From contig CM036160.1 of NCBI GenBank assembly GCA_020631735.1, positions 110,776,680-110,840,679 of the forward strand: a stretch of 64,000 nucleotides of DNA, given 5' to 3'. The notes beneath the pieces were generated by a model, which was not told where the DNA came from, did not search any database, and saw nothing but the letters and a program-made list of their open reading frames with translations. The position numbers and the translations under genes were made by a program. This stretch comes from Saccharum officinarum (taxonomy: Eukaryota > Streptophyta > Magnoliopsida > Poales > Poaceae). Shown here in pieces: positions 14,515 to 29,027 of the stretch; the first letter of the stretch is position 1; each line of letters opens with the position of its first letter.

Positions 14515-16995
14515 CTAAGGATCCGACGGGGGAACAGAAGCAGTCGAGTCGGGTGCCGAGGAGCGCGGAGTGATCACGAACTGAGAAGTATCCTCCTCGG
14601 ACTCTGAGCTGTCAGGCTGACCCTCTGAAGAAGCATGTGGCTGTGGAGCGGTCTGGGTCTGAAAAATAGGAGCAGGGACTGATGTAGATGTAGCAACGAT
14701 CGGAGCAGTCTCTGTGATCTGAGCCTGAAGCGAGCCAACTGTTGGAGGATCTGTAGAGGCAACTGACGACGGTACTGTCTCTATAGTGCCAGTCCCTGTC
14801 ACTAGAGGAGCCACTGTCGCTGAAGCTGATAACCCTGAAGAAGTCACAAGAGTGGTGTGCGAGGGCGTCGGCTGACCAGTCAACTCGCTGTAGGAGACAC
14901 TCAAGTCAGCAAAAGGAGTGCCTGTCAGAAGGTGAGGGCGAGGCTGATTTGAAGGAGTGAACCCTGTCTGAATAGGAGTGAACCTCGGGGACTGGAAAGT
15001 CTGGGGAACCTGGTACTGGGGAGAGGTGAACTAGAAGCTTGGCTGTCCCTGACTCTGAAGTCCACTGGACTGTAGTGCTAGAGTCAGAACAGACGCTGGA
15101 GGAGGAACCCCAACAGTGACCAAGTGACGCAGGAGCTCAAGGTACTGCTACTGGTTTGCTGCCTGCTGTCGCTGTATCTCAAACTGCTGTCGCTGGAGCT
15201 CAAGCTGCTGTCTCTGGAACTCATCCTGACGGGTCTGTATCTGAGCAAATGCAGCTGCTGTGTCTTGAGCCTGCCGCTGCATCTGTAGCTCCTGTCTCTC
15301 CTGTGCCTGGGTCAGCCTCTCAAGAATAGCCACCATGGCTGGGTCTGAGCGGGAGGCTGAGCCTGAACCACCGGCCTCATGGTCATGAGACCGAGGAGAG
15401 AGGTACCGGGGGATGGGCTGGTAGTCCTCATCAGTGCTGTCTGAAGCATCATCCTCAACTGGATCAGCAGGCTGAGCATCTAAGTCTGCAAGCTCTGCCT
15501 CAGCGAGACCCTGGACGGTCTCGTCCTGCTCAGCTGCTGTCTCGGGAACCTCTGGTCTCTCCTGCTGTCCTGGCCTGGGTGCCTGCTCTCTGGTAACTGA
15601 AGCCCACAACTGACGAATGTCATACTCTGGAAAAGCAGTAGTGGTATCTGAGATCTCAGCTCGAATCTCTGGAGGCAGGTCACATGCAAATCTGATAATG
15701 AAGCATATCCAATGTGCGTAGGGCAGCTGACGGTGACCCTTGAATCCCTCTGCCAAGGTATCCTCCATCTCACACAGCATAAGATCCCAGATGTCGAATG
15801 GTGTCTGTGAGAGAAGATGATGCACCACCCATAGCTACATACGGGTCAATCCCTCTCTGTATCCCAGCCTCGGAAGGAGTGTGCGTCTGACAATAGCATC
15901 CAAGACTCTGGCAAGGGGTGTCAAGCTAGCAGGTGTACGTCTGGACCCCTCGCCAAAAGGCTCACGAAAGCAGGGTCGGATCATATCTGTAGGAGGCACT
16001 GTACCGCCGTGAGGGCGTCTTGGTGGAGCAGTCTGACCAAAGCACAGCTGGTGTATCTTCGTATCTGAAGGAGGAAGTCTAAGAATCTCCCGTACCCTGG
16101 TGCTGTAGACTCTACGGTCACGGCCTCGAAATGCAAAGTGTATGAACTCATGTGCCGGGTCAATCCAAAGTGAAGAATAGAATTCCCTGACCCAAGTGCC
16201 GCAGTAGGCTCCCGTCCATCCAAGAAAATCTGACAGACCAAGAAGAAAGGACAGGTGCGGACGGAGCTGCTCACCAACCACCTCAACTAGAGACTCAAGT
16301 TGACAGACTCTCTGAGGTCTGAAAGCTATCCCGCTGTCAACGTAAGCTCTGTAGAAATCCTCGTGCAGAGGTGTGTAGAAGCCATTTGACGCTCGGGGGT
16401 CCCGCTGAGGTGGGAACCACCGACCAACCTCAATAAACCTCAGGGCCTGCACCTGACGTGCTGTAGCTCCCCTCAAGTCAAAGTGCTCGACTGGGGGGTG
16501 ACCTCGAGCCCTGGGAGGTGGACGTCCTCCACGACGCTAGCCCTCTAGTCTAGGAGTCACCTGAACACGCGTACGTCCTGAGTGACGACGCGGTGGAGAG
16601 TGAACTGTCTGCTCCTCTGTCTCTGCTGGGTCCTCTGTGGGTGGATCAACAGGCATATCCTCTGTCTCTGTCGCCTCGGTGGCCTCAGTACCGAGTTGTC
16701 GACCTTCAAGATGAAAGCGACGCTCGCCAATGTGAATCCCACTACTCCTGCCACCCCTCTCTGCTAGCTCTACTGCATCTGCAACTGCCTGAGCAATCTC
16801 TGCATCTGTAAGTGTTCTTTTTTTCTTCTTGGCCATGGTCTTCTTGCGCTTACCACGCGCAACCTCTGTCAGTCTGGGAGGACTCTCGTCCCCGTCACTA
16901 GGTGCACCCCCAGCATTCTTGCAGTGAACCATACTGACCAACTGCTGAGAAACCCTGAAAGATGGTGAACTGACACTCAAGAGGCTTGGCCTCAA
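14515..16995 (-). pseudogene. Extra ORF in the envelope position of Copia-1, one frame broken by four stops
   Basis: Pieces at 16995-16537, 16476-15835, 15828-15148 and 14904-14515 share one reading frame of about 826 codons interrupted by TAG codons at about 16537, 15835, 15148 and 15030. The N-terminus is Lys/Arg-rich (GKRKKTMAKKKKR, nuclear-localisation-like) followed by acidic repeats. Next is a globular region (about 16460-15500) with conserved-looking aromatic residues (VGRWFPPQRDP, LGWTGAYCGTWVREFYSSLW), resembling the 'putative plant transposon protein' type found in env-position ORFs of plant retroelements. It ends with a Gln-rich coiled coil (15230-15150) and a Ser/Thr/Pro-rich tail with an acidic patch. 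No convincing signal peptide or transmembrane helix is visible, so an envelope function is not supported. It lies between RNase H and the 3' LTR, as in SIRE1-type elements. Confidence 0.7.
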
Positions 16996-17389
16996 TCCGT
17001 ATCCGCAGGCTTGGCCTCGGATTTAAATCTGATCAACTGTCACCCAACACACCGATAGATTCGCTGAAAAGATAGAATAGATGGATCTACTATAAGCAAC
17101 ATATAATATCTAATAGATAAGAGATCCTAAAGGTAGCAAGCATATGGGATAAGATATGAATAGAATAGCGATGACTACCTCCGATCGGCGAGAACCCGGT
17201 GAAGGGATGAGATGACCTTGATCCGCGAGAGTTCCCCGAAAGCGCCGGAAGAGCGCTGAAATTGCCGAGACAAGTAACGATGATAAGAATTTGAATGAAA
17301 TTGTCACGGCAAACCCTAAACGAATGGATCAAAGGATGGAAAACAGGATTCCGATTTCACCTTTGCGGAAGGAGGAAAACCGGAGTCGA

Positions 17390-17700
17390 TTAGGGTTAGG
17401 GCAAAAGCTTCGGTGGTGATCTCGGTGGCCGACTGGAGCAGTGAGAGAGGGCACGGCCAAGGGCTTGGCGAGGTGCTGCAATGGCGGCTCGCACGGCTGG
17501 GTGGCGCTGGTGAGGAAGGCGCGGCGGTGAGCGGCGCAGGTGGCGCACGGTTGTGACGCGGGCGAGGGCGGCGTGGCTGTGCGGCTCGGTGGCGCGGGCG
17601 AGGGAGGCAAAGGCGGCGTGCGCACGGCGGAGCGAGGGCAGCACGCAGCGGAGGAAGAGGCGCAGGCGGCGGCGCGGCGAGTTAGGGTTCAAGTCGGAGC
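17390..17700. other. GC-rich block inside Copia-1
   Basis: A roughly 310 bp GC-rich segment (gcggcg-type repeats on the plus strand) lies between the extra ORF and pol, unlike the rest of the element. ORFs in it (for example 17329-17625 minus) are low-complexity Pro/Arg/Ser and not credible genes. It may be a leader or internal promoter for the extra ORF, or captured host sequence. Confidence 0.4.
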
Positions 17701-17778
17701 GACGTACGGCGGAGGATAGAATAAACAGATCGAAAACAGAGAAGTTATATGAGGACTCAGATCCGCTCGCAACGCACT

Positions 17779-18103
17779 GACCGGACGCGGTGGTCGCATG
17801 ACCGGACGCGGTGGGGCAGCGTCCGGTCACAGTCCAGTAAGCTCCTGGAGCAACCAGACGCGTCCAGTTAGGGCTGACCGGACGCGGACAGAGTCCGGTC
17901 GGAGGTCATCCGGGAAACTTATCGCGCATGACCGGACACGGTGGTGGGGTCCGGGACCGGACGCGGTGGTCAACAACGACGCGTCCGGTCGAGCGTCCAG
18001 TCACAGGTCCAAGAGAAAGTCTTCGGGATGACCGGACGCGCGGGTGGTCGCCGGGACCGGACGCGGTGGTGAAGCATCACTGCGTCCGGTTCAGCGTCCG
18101 GTC
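17779..18103. repeat. Third GACCGGACGCG motif array, between pol and the extra ORF
   Basis: About ten copies of gaccggacgcg or its complement occur in 325 bp, the same motif as in both LTRs (13251-13626 and 25001-25377) but in a different spacing. It adjoins the GC-rich block. Confidence 0.8.
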
Positions 18104-18596
18104 ACTGTTTAACGCCTTTCTTCAATCCGATCTTCGACGTGACTTCTCCCAATCAAGTTCCAATTCAAAGAGACTCAAATAAACACCAATTGGAACCTGA
18201 TATGAGTGACCTCACTCAAACCCTCAAGTTTTTCAAAATATTTTGCCTTAGGCTTGTATTGTTTTTAGGAAAATAAGCAATAAACACCCGAGGAGCAACG
18301 TATGGCCATGCAATAGAGTTTATGAACCCTTGGGAGCGTCAAATGCTCTCTCTATTCATGGACGAACACAGAGGTTGCTCAAAGACAAACCGAAAAGAAA
18401 CGACAAAGCAACAACCATGCATATGCAATGCAAAACAAGTAAGAAAGACTAGGTTGCTTGTCAAGTTTGATCCACAGTTAGGCTTCTTCACTCCTCCAAA
18501 GGAGGGTTATCGTAACCGTGTTAGACAAGTCCTAGATGCATTGCGAAGAATTAAACATGACATATAATACAATGCAATGTAAGGGACAACACAAGC

Positions 18597-21500
18597 TCAT
18601 TTTTTAAAGTTACTAGAGTCAAGCAGATTAAGTTCACTTCTCAACCTACAAAAGGTAGCCTCATCCAAAGGTTTAGTGAAGATATCCGCTAATTGATTTT
18701 CACTTCTTACACCTTCTAGTGATATATCATTTTTAGCAACATGATCTCTTAGAAAGTGATGGCGGATATCAATGTGCTTGGTGCGTGAGTGTTGTACCGG
18801 ATTATTAGCAATTTTAACGGCACTTTTATTGTCACACAAAAGTGGCACCTTTTCAAGAACAACTCCATAGTCTAGGAGGGTTTGTTTCATGTATAAGATT
18901 TGTGCACAACAAGCCCCTGCGGCAATGTATTCCGCCTCGGCGGTGGACAAAGCCACACTATTTTGCTTCTTAGATGACCAAGATACTAAAGATCTCCCAA
19001 GCAAATGGCACCCTCCGGATGTGCTTTTTCTATCAATTTTGCAACTGGCGTAATCTGAATCGGAATAGCCAACTAGTTAGAATCTAGCTCCTTTGGGATA
19101 CCAAAGACCAATGCTTGGGGTGTATTTAAGATATCTTAAAATTCTTTTTACGACACTTAAGTGAGGTTCTTTAGGGCACGCTTGAAAGCGAGCACACATG
19201 CACACACTAAACATGATATCGGGCCTAGATGCGGTAAGGTATAACAAGCTACCAATCATAGAACGGTAGAGAGTTTGATCAACCGATTTACCTCCCTCAT
19301 CTAGGTCGAGATGTCCATTAGATGGCATTGGGGTCTTGATTGGCTTACACTCTTCCATCTTGAATCTCTTGAGAAGATCCTTGGTATACTTTTCTTGAGA
19401 GATGAAAATCCCTTCTCTCACTTGCTTGACTTGAAAACCAAGGAAGAATGTGAGCTCACCAATCATAGACATCTCGAACTCCTTCTACATCAATTCACCA
19501 AATTCCTTGCAATAATCTTCATTTGTTGATCCGAAGATGATATCATCAACATAGACTTGACAAATGAAGATCTCCCCATTAAGCTTCTTGGTGAATAGTG
19601 TGGTGTCGACCTTCCCAATGGTGAAGCCCTTCTCAATGAGGAAGTCCCGGAGGCGCTCATACCACGCTCTAGGGGCTTGCTTAAGCCCATATAGTGCCTT
19701 GGACAACCTATAAACATGATTAGGATATCTAGGGTCTTCAAACCCGGGAGGTTGATTAACATAGACTAGTTCATTTATGAAGCCATTTAAGAATACACTT
19801 TTCACATTCATTTGATATAGTTTCATATCATGATGTGATGCATATGCAAGAAGGATATGAATGGCTTCAAGTCTTGCAATGGGTGCAAAGGTCTCTCCAA
19901 AATCAAGACCTTCAACTTGAGAGAACCCCTTTGCAACTAGTCTTGCATTGTTCCTCACTACTATGCCTTGGTCATCTTGCTTGTTGCGGAACACCCACTT
20001 GGTTCCAATGACTCTTGCACCTTTTGGATGCTCTTCAAGTGTCCAAACTTGATTGCGGGTGAAGTTGTTCAATTCTTCATGCATAGCATTCACCCAATCC
20101 GGATCTTGAAGAGCTTCTTCTACATTCTTAGGTTCAACACAAGAGACAAAAGAGTGATGTTCAATAAAAGAAGCAAGCTTTTGAGATCGAGTCATTACAC
20201 CCTTTGTAGGACTCCCTATGATGAGGTCTTGTGAATGAGCTTGAAGTAGAGGTGAGTTTCTTCTTTCAACCACTTGAGGAGGGAGATGGGGAGCATTAAC
20301 ATCTTGAGCTTGTGCCTCGGCTTGTTCATGAGAGACATGAGTATCTTCATTTTCAACTCTCTCATTCTTGTCATCATCTTGAGGCACATGTGATGAAGAT
20401 GGTGGATCAACAATTTGTACATCGTCTTCATCATCTTTTGGCTTGATGTCTCCCACCGGCATGTTCTTCATTGCCTCCCTCAATGGTTCATCATCTACAT
20501 CATCACAATTCTCAATTGCTCCTTGGGAACCATTAGATTCATCAAATTCCACATCATATGTTTCTTCAACCAAACCGGTGGCATGGTTAAATACTCTATA
20601 TGCTTTGGACTTTGATGAGTAACCAACAAGAAAACCAATATCACAACGTCTTTGAAACTTCCCTAGGTGTTGACGCTTCTTGTAGATGTAGCATTTGCAA
20701 CCAAACACCCGAAAGAATGAGACGTCCGGCTTCTTTTCATTTAGCAACTCATAGGGGGTCTTGCCAAGAAACTTTTATAGGAAGAGGCGATTTGAAGCAT
20801 AGCATGCGGTGTTGATTGCCTCGGCCCACAACTTTTCCGGTGTGTTGTACTCATCTAGCGTTGTTCTTGCAAGGGTGATCAAAGTCCGGTTCTTTCTCTC
20901 AACTACACCATTTTGTTGAGGAGTGTAGGTTGATGACACTTCATGCTTGATTCCAATTTCATCACAATAAGCTTCAATGTTTGTGTTGTCAAACTCTTTC
21001 CCATTGTCACTTCTAATCTTCTTTATCTTGACTTCAAATTTATTTTGAGCTCTCTTTGCAAACTTCTTGAAGCAATTGGCCACTTCGGATTTGTCATGAA
21101 GGAAGAAGGTCCAAGTGTATCTTGAGTAGTCATCCACTATCACAAGACAATAGAGATTTCCACCCAAGCTTTTGTAAGTTGTAGGTCCAAACAAATCCAT
21201 GTGAAGAAGTTCTAGCATTCTTGAAGTTGACATGTAAGCTTTGGTTGGATGAGTGTTTGCAACTTGCTTGCCGGCTTGACATGCACTACAAGGTTTGTCC
21301 TTCTCAAACTTTACATCCTTCAAGCCTCTCACTAACTCTTTCTTCAATAGCTTGTTGAGAGTGTTCATTCCAACATGAGCAAGCCTTCTATGCCAAAGCC
21401 ATCCAAGTGAGGTCTTGGTGAACAAGCATGTCATCAAGTTTGCATCTTCGGAGGTGAAGTCAACAAGATAAAGATTGTTGTATCTAAAGCCTTTGAATAT

Positions 21501-21821
21501 CATTTGCTTGTCATCTATCTTTGAAACTACCACTTCATTTGGTGTGAACAAGCATTGGTAGCCAAGGTCACAAAGTTGTCCAACGGATAACAAGTTGAAA
21601 CTCAATGAAGCAACATAGAGCACATTTGAGAGAGAGTGATCATTTGATATTGCAATCTTGCCTATACCCTTGACTTTGCTCTTTGAATTATCCCCAAATG
21701 CGATCTTCTCTTGACATACCCCATTCTCTTCAAGTGAGGTGAACATACGAGGGTCACCGGTCATATGTTGAGTGCAACCACTATCAATAACCCAATGAGA
21801 TCCACCGGTCTTGTAGTTCAC
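18597..21821 (-). pseudogene. pol: Copia-1 pol: protease, integrase, reverse transcriptase, RNase H (broken)
   Basis: One frame of 1075 codons is read as four pieces (21821-20775, 20747-19485, 19472-19077, 19004-18597) separated by in-frame stops. In order: aspartic protease (DSGCTQHMTG), integrase zinc finger (HRRLAHVGMN...CSACQAGKQ) and DDE core (HMDLFGP, VDDYSRYTW, IRSDNGKEF, PQQNGVVERKNRT), reverse transcriptase (KTLARLVAKG-type region, VKSVFLNG, YGLKQAPRAWYE, YVDDIIFGS) and RNase H (SWSSKKQNSVALSTAEAEY, LLCDNKSA, HIDIRHHFLRD). The frame opens at 21821, directly after a TAG and an AG/GT junction, 14 nt past the gag stop and in the -1 frame relative to gag. Confidence 0.93.
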
Positions 21822-21835
21822 CTACACACAAGAGA

Positions 21836-24184
21836 TCAAGCTTTTTGTTTAGGGACCCAAACTTGAGAGGGACCCTTGACTTTCTCAACTAGTGACTTGG
21901 CAACCCATATTTTCTTAGGCCTATTCTTGTTTGGGGGACCCAAGAACATAACTTTCATTTTTTCACTTGAATCTTTTCTAAGCATATAATGAGCATTGAA
22001 GGCAAAGGGTCTAGCATGCTTGGGCAAGGGTTGTGGTGGTGGAGTTTTGCACTCATGAGCAAAATGGCCCTCTTATCCACACTCAACACATCTCTTTGGC
22101 TTGGGCTTTGACTTGCTTTGTTGATGTTGAGCTTTAGCCTTCTTCTCTTGATTAGCCAAGTAACCAATGCCACTTCTATCCATCTTCATGACGGTGTTCA
22201 TGAGTAGCTCACTTTGCAAATATTGGCCTCTTATGAACTTGCTTAGGCTGGTCTTGAGATGCTCTTTCTCTTGCTTGAGCTTTTTGTTCTCTTCAATAAG
22301 TGACTCATTTGATGTTTGCTTTTCAATAGCCATCAACCCTTTTAGCTTCTTGTTCTCACTTGTAAGCATCTCATTCTCACTCTTGAGCTTGGCATAATCA
22401 TCATAGTTGTTGGACTCAACCACACTCTTGCCTTTGCCACTAGAGCCTTGCTTAATGCTTTCAATGATCAAGTCATCACATGATGTAGCTATATCAATCT
22501 TAACAACTTGGTTAGTAGCATCATGTGTCTCAAGAGAAAGCTCATTAGCAACAACAAGACTATCATAATTGATTTTCAATGTAGTATATTTGTCTTTTAG
22601 AGAGTTGTGCCTAGTGTTGAGCTCATCATGCTTCTTCTCAAGTTTATCATGTTGATCTCTAAGCTCTTTGTTAGAAGTTTTGAGCTCCTTGAGAGTAGAA
22701 GACATAATTTCATTTTGATCTTTGAGCTCCTCACTAGCCTTTCGTGCACTTTCAAGCTTAGATGAGAGTGGGTCATTTTCATTTTGGAGTTCATCATTTT
22801 CATTTCTAGTTCTTCTTATGACTTTAGAGTATTTGTTCAATAATTTTACAAGTTCATCATAAGAAGGTGCATCTTATTCATCATCACTATCACTATCATC
22901 ATCATCATCACTATGATTGTTTTGTACCTTTCGTTCACCCTTGGCCATAAGGCATACGTGAGTAGTGGACGATGATGGTGAGGATGGCGGTGAAGGTGGT
23001 GATGAAGATGTCGGTGAAGATGATGGCCCAATCACAAATGCGGCAACCTTCTCTTTCTCATCATCGCTCTCATCACCGGAGGACTCACATGATGATTCAA
23101 TGTCGGTGAGCCAATCACCAACAATGTAGGCTTTGCCTCCCTTCTTCTTCTTGTGAAACTTTTTTCTCTTGCCATCCTTCTTCTTGTAAGGCTTGTTTTT
23201 CTTCCTCTCATCTTCTTCATCACTTGAATCATTTTTCTTTCCCTTGTTCTTGTTTTTGTACTTGTCTTTTAGAGGTCTAGGGCATTGATGAGCTAAATGG
23301 CCAAGTTCACCACAATTGTAGCAATCCATCTCCAAGATGGGCTTCATTTTGCTTCTTGTGAAGAATTTCTTCTTCTTGCCATCGAACTTGATGCCACTCT
23401 TGTTGAGCTTCTTTAGCATCTTGGAGGTCTTCTTCACCATGAGTGCAAGTGATGCATCATCAATATCACTTTCACTTGAGCTTTCTTGCACCATCATGGC
23501 TTGGCCCTTCTTCTTCTTCTTGTCATGGCTAGCATTGAAGGCCAAGTCCTTCTTCTTGGAAGATGATGAGCCCTCTTCCGGAGTGATGTGCATGTACATC
23601 TCATGTGCATTGATCTTCCCCAATACTTGTGTCGGTGTTGCGGTGGAGAGATCACTTTGATGAAGCACGGTGACAATGTGACCATACTTCTCAACGGGAA
23701 GAACGCTCAAGATCCTCCTTGCAACATCCGATTGATTCATTTGAGTGAGCCCAAGAGCATTGAGATCTTCTACAAGGACATTCAATCGAGTGTACATGTC
23801 ATTAGCACTTTCTTTAGGAAGCATCTCAAAAGAATTAATTTTCTTTAAAGCAATATGGTAGCGTTCCTCACGCTCACTCTTAGTTCCCTCATGGAGAGCA
23901 CAAAGGTTTTCCCATAATTCATGAGCGTTTTTTGGATTACGCACACGATTGAAGATATCCTTGCCTAAGCCCTGGTAGAGTGCATTTTTAGCCTTTGCAT
24001 TCCACCGGTCGTACTTCTCCTCATCACCACTTGGGTTGGTGGGATCCTTGATAGCGGGAAGCCCTTCGGTTGCGGCTCTAAGACACCCAACATCTATGGC
24101 TTCGAGGTACGCCTCCATTCAGATTTTCCAATATGGAAAATCATCTCCCTCAAAGATGGGAGGTGGTCCTTCCCCGTTAGACAT
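21836..24184 (-). pseudogene. gag: Copia-1 gag (broken)
   Basis: The ATG at 24184 (MSNGEGPPPIFEGDD...) starts a frame interrupted by TGA at 24121, TAA at about 22873 and TAA at about 22070, ending in TGA at 21838-21836. It has an N-terminal UBN2/gag-type domain (YDRWNAKAKNAL, LHEGTKSEREERYHIAL), a CCHC knuckle (CYNCGELGHLAHQC, about 23300), Lys- and Asp/Glu-rich stretches, a long coiled coil (22840-22200), and a second CCHC knuckle whose middle is hit by a stop. This long gag with coiled coil is typical of Sireviruses. Confidence 0.9.
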
Positions 24185-24222
24185 CTTGCTCTAGGCGGTG
24201 AAGCCTAAATTAGGAGCAACTC

Positions 24223-24235
24223 GGCTCCGATACCA
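24223..24235 (-). promoter_or_regulatory. Primer-binding site of Copia-1
   Basis: TGGTATCGGAGCC (minus strand), 2 nt inside the 5' LTR, matches the initiator tRNA-Met 3' end with one change from the usual TGGTATCAGAGC. Confidence 0.85.
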
Positions 24236-24938
24236 ATTGAAAGGATCAAGATGCCCAAGAGGGGGTGAATTGAGCTTTTCTAAAAATTAATTGCAAGAAT
24301 TAAATCCTATAAGCCAAAGTTCACCCCTAGTGCCTACTTGTGTTCCTAGTGATTCTACGGTAAAAAGTTTTGCACCCTAAGTTCTAATCCTAGTCTAGCA
24401 TGGCAATTCTAGGACAGTAAACCAAGCAATGAAAGTAATACGAGAAAGTAAATGCTTGAAAGTAAGGGCAAGGAACACGACGATGTTTTTCTGAGGTATC
24501 AGAGAGTCGCCACTCCCCACTAGTCCTCGTTGGAGCACCCGCGCAAGGGTGTAGCTCCCCCTTGATCCGCGCAAGGATCAAGTGCTCTCTACGGGCTGAT
24601 TCTTCGACACTCCGTCGCGGTGAATCGTCCAAAATCGCTCACAAGATGAGTTGGGTCATCCACAAGCTCCACCGGATGATCACCAAACTTCCAATCACCA
24701 CCAAGCCGTCTAGGTGATGGCGATCACCAAGAGTAACAAGCTAGAACTCTTACTTGACCACAACAAGCCTAATGAGAAGATGGATGCACACTTGCTACTC
24801 CCTAGTCACTAGTGAGGGACTCTCAAACTTTGATTTTCAAATCACTACCCTCAGTAGAGCTCTTGCACTCCCTTGCACTCTAAAGGTGTTTCTCAGCTGA
24901 ACAAATGAGCAAGAGACCTCTAAAAGAGGTGGAGGGGA

Positions 24939-24950
24939 TGTATTTATACA
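24939..24950 (-). promoter_or_regulatory. TATA box in the 5' LTR of Copia-1
   Basis: The minus strand reads tgtataaatacat, a strong TATA context, between the motif array (U3) and the downstream LTR part, consistent with element transcription to the left. Confidence 0.6.
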
Positions 24951-25000
24951 CCCCACAGTCAAATCCAACCGTTACCTGCCAACTCAGCAAAATACACGTT

Positions 25001-25377
25001 GACCGGACGCGCCGGTCGAACGTAACGGTCGAAATTCTGAAAACCTTCACTGAGTGACCGGACGCGCCGATCAGGGGTGACCGGACGCGTCCGATCGTGC
25101 AGGGAGCTTACTGTACTTTGACCTGACGCGCGACCGTGTCCGATCAGTGATGACCGGACGCGTCCGATCGTCAAGGTACCTTACTGGAACGTGACCGGAC
25201 ACGCCGATCACTTCCCAGTCGCGTCCGATTAGGTGATTTTCCTTCTGTGACACGTGTCAGTCTGAACACCGCATCCGGTCCTCGCAAGGACCGCGTCCGG
25301 TCAACAGCGCTGAGATGCAGTAGCAGATTAGTACTGACCGGACGCGTCCGGTCAAGCCAGACACCGCGTCCGGTCAA
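25001..25377. repeat. GACCGGACGCG motif array in the 5' LTR
   Basis: This is the counterpart of 13251-13626. It lies immediately upstream (in element sense) of the TATA string, so it occupies the U3 enhancer position. Confidence 0.85.
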
Positions 25378-25816
25378 GGGAAAATGGCTCTAACAACTCC
25401 GAAACGCGACGCAACTTGAACCAGGTTGCTTCCAACTGAACTTTGAGCTATTCTTGAGCTACCTAGTGCTAAGTTTAACAAGTGTGCATCACACCTAAAC
25501 AAAAGACTCACCTAGGTCAAGCTACTCGCTCATGCCCCCCTTTATAGTACGGCCAAAGGAAAAAGCAAAGATCCTAATGACTATTCCGAATGTAACTCAA
25601 CACCTTGTCATCCGGAACTAACCGTCCTTAATCTTGTCGTCAATCCTTTGAAAACCGAAACGATTTCCATTAAGGGGCATGAATAACATAGTGCCCAAAA
25701 TAGTTATCAACCCCATGACCTAACTTACCAATGTTTCTGCAAAACACACGTTAGTCATGGTAATAATGCGTTATCATCAATTGCCGAAACCAACTCTCGG
25801 GGCCTAGATGCTTTCA

Positions 25817-28240
<2,424 letters not shown>

Positions 28241-28251
28241 GAGCGAAGTAA

Positions 28252-28483
28252 GGGCATGTTTAGTTTTCAAAATTTTTTAAGATTTCTCGTCACATCGAAT
28301 GTTTGGACACATGCATGAAGCATTAAATGTAGACGAAAAGAAAAACTAATTACACAGTTTGGTAGAAAACCACGAAATGAATCTTTTAAGCTTAATTAGT
28401 CTATGATTTGACACTAATTGACAAATACAAACGAAAGTGCTACAATAGCCAAAGCCAAAACTTTTCGCGAACTAAACGCACCC
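28252..28483. mobile_element. Tourist-like MITE
   Basis: GGGCATGTTTAGTTTTC at the left pairs with the reversed right end AGGGTGCGTTTAGTTCGCG. The interior has 'gcattaaatgtagacgaaaa' and 'cttaattagtctatgattt' blocks of the abundant grass family. Confidence 0.7.
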
Positions 28484-28508
28484 TGAGAGGCCGTGTACAA
28501 AGTGCTAA

Positions 28509-28739
28509 GGGCCTGTTTGGTTAGGGGTGTTAAAGTTTAACAAACACGGTATCACTTTCGTCTTATTTGACAAAAAGTTTCCAATTTTAGACTAATTAGG
28601 CTTAATAGATTCGTCTCGTAAATTACTTCTAATCTGTGCCGACATGCATGTAATTAGTCTACATTTAGTACTCCATGCATTTGCCGCAACATTGATGTGA
28701 TGAGAGTTAAACTTTAACATACATGAACCAAACAGGGCC
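28509..28739. mobile_element. Tourist-like (PIF/Harbinger) MITE with TAA duplication
   Basis: The left end is GGGCCTGTTTGGTTAGGGG and the right end GAACCAAACAGGGCC, with TAA at 28506-28508 and 28740-28742. The interior matches the element at 4060 in part. Confidence 0.85.
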
Positions 28740-28857
28740 TAAGCTTGCGATGAGGCAACAACTCTTCAAGGCTCGATGAGGCAGCAGCTTTGATTGCTCG
28801 ACGTGCAATCAGGGCCGGTCCTGACGTGTGGCAGGGTGTGCCACTAGGCCTCGATAT

Positions 28858-28987
28858 TAGGCTCTGTTCGTCCGGCTTATAATCCATACTTTTCAGCTTG
28901 TTTTTTCAGCTGAAACAGTATTTTTCTCTCACAACAAATCAGCCAACAGTGTTTTTCAGCCGGCTTATCAGCACAGCCGAACAATGT
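28858..28987. mobile_element. Fragment of a GCCNTGTTCG-type MITE
   Basis: Contains 'ggctctgttcgtccggcttat', repeated 'tttttcagc' blocks and the opposing 'cagcacagccgaaca', as in an abundant Andropogoneae hAT-type MITE family. The right end is degenerate and no target duplication was seen. Confidence 0.5.
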
Positions 28988-29027
28988 TTTTCAGCCAGCT
29001 TACAGCGTCTCTCTCTCCTGCAGTCTA

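Larger units (their letters stand above)
12487..25816 (-). mobile_element. Sirevirus-lineage Ty1/copia LTR retrotransposon, 13.3 kb, decayed ('Copia-1')
   Basis: Two LTRs of about 1.58 kb bound a minus-strand coding region in the order gag, protease, integrase, RT, RNase H (copia order). An additional long ORF lies between pol and the 3' LTR. The 5 bp target duplication TTGGT is at 12482-12486 and 25817-25821. Sirevirus traits are the PPT block, the long gag with coiled-coil and zinc knuckles, the large size and the CG-rich palindrome arrays in the LTRs. All coding regions carry stops, so it is non-autonomous now. The LTRs differ by many substitutions and small indels, more than those of the gypsy element at 31540, so the insertion is older. 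Confidence 0.95.
24238..25816 (-). repeat. 5' LTR of Copia-1
   Basis: This 1579 bp copy of 12487-14067 has TG...CA ends. It contains an intact TATA string and the motif array at 25001-25377, including the perfect 18 bp palindrome GACCGGACGCGTCCGGTC at 25336-25353 plus about 21 bp absent from the other LTR. Confidence 0.93.

Noticed and set aside
17329..17830. Pro/Arg/Ser-rich ORFs of 98 and 144 codons in Copia-1
   Set aside because: Low-complexity reading of the GC-rich block and palindrome array; no family features.
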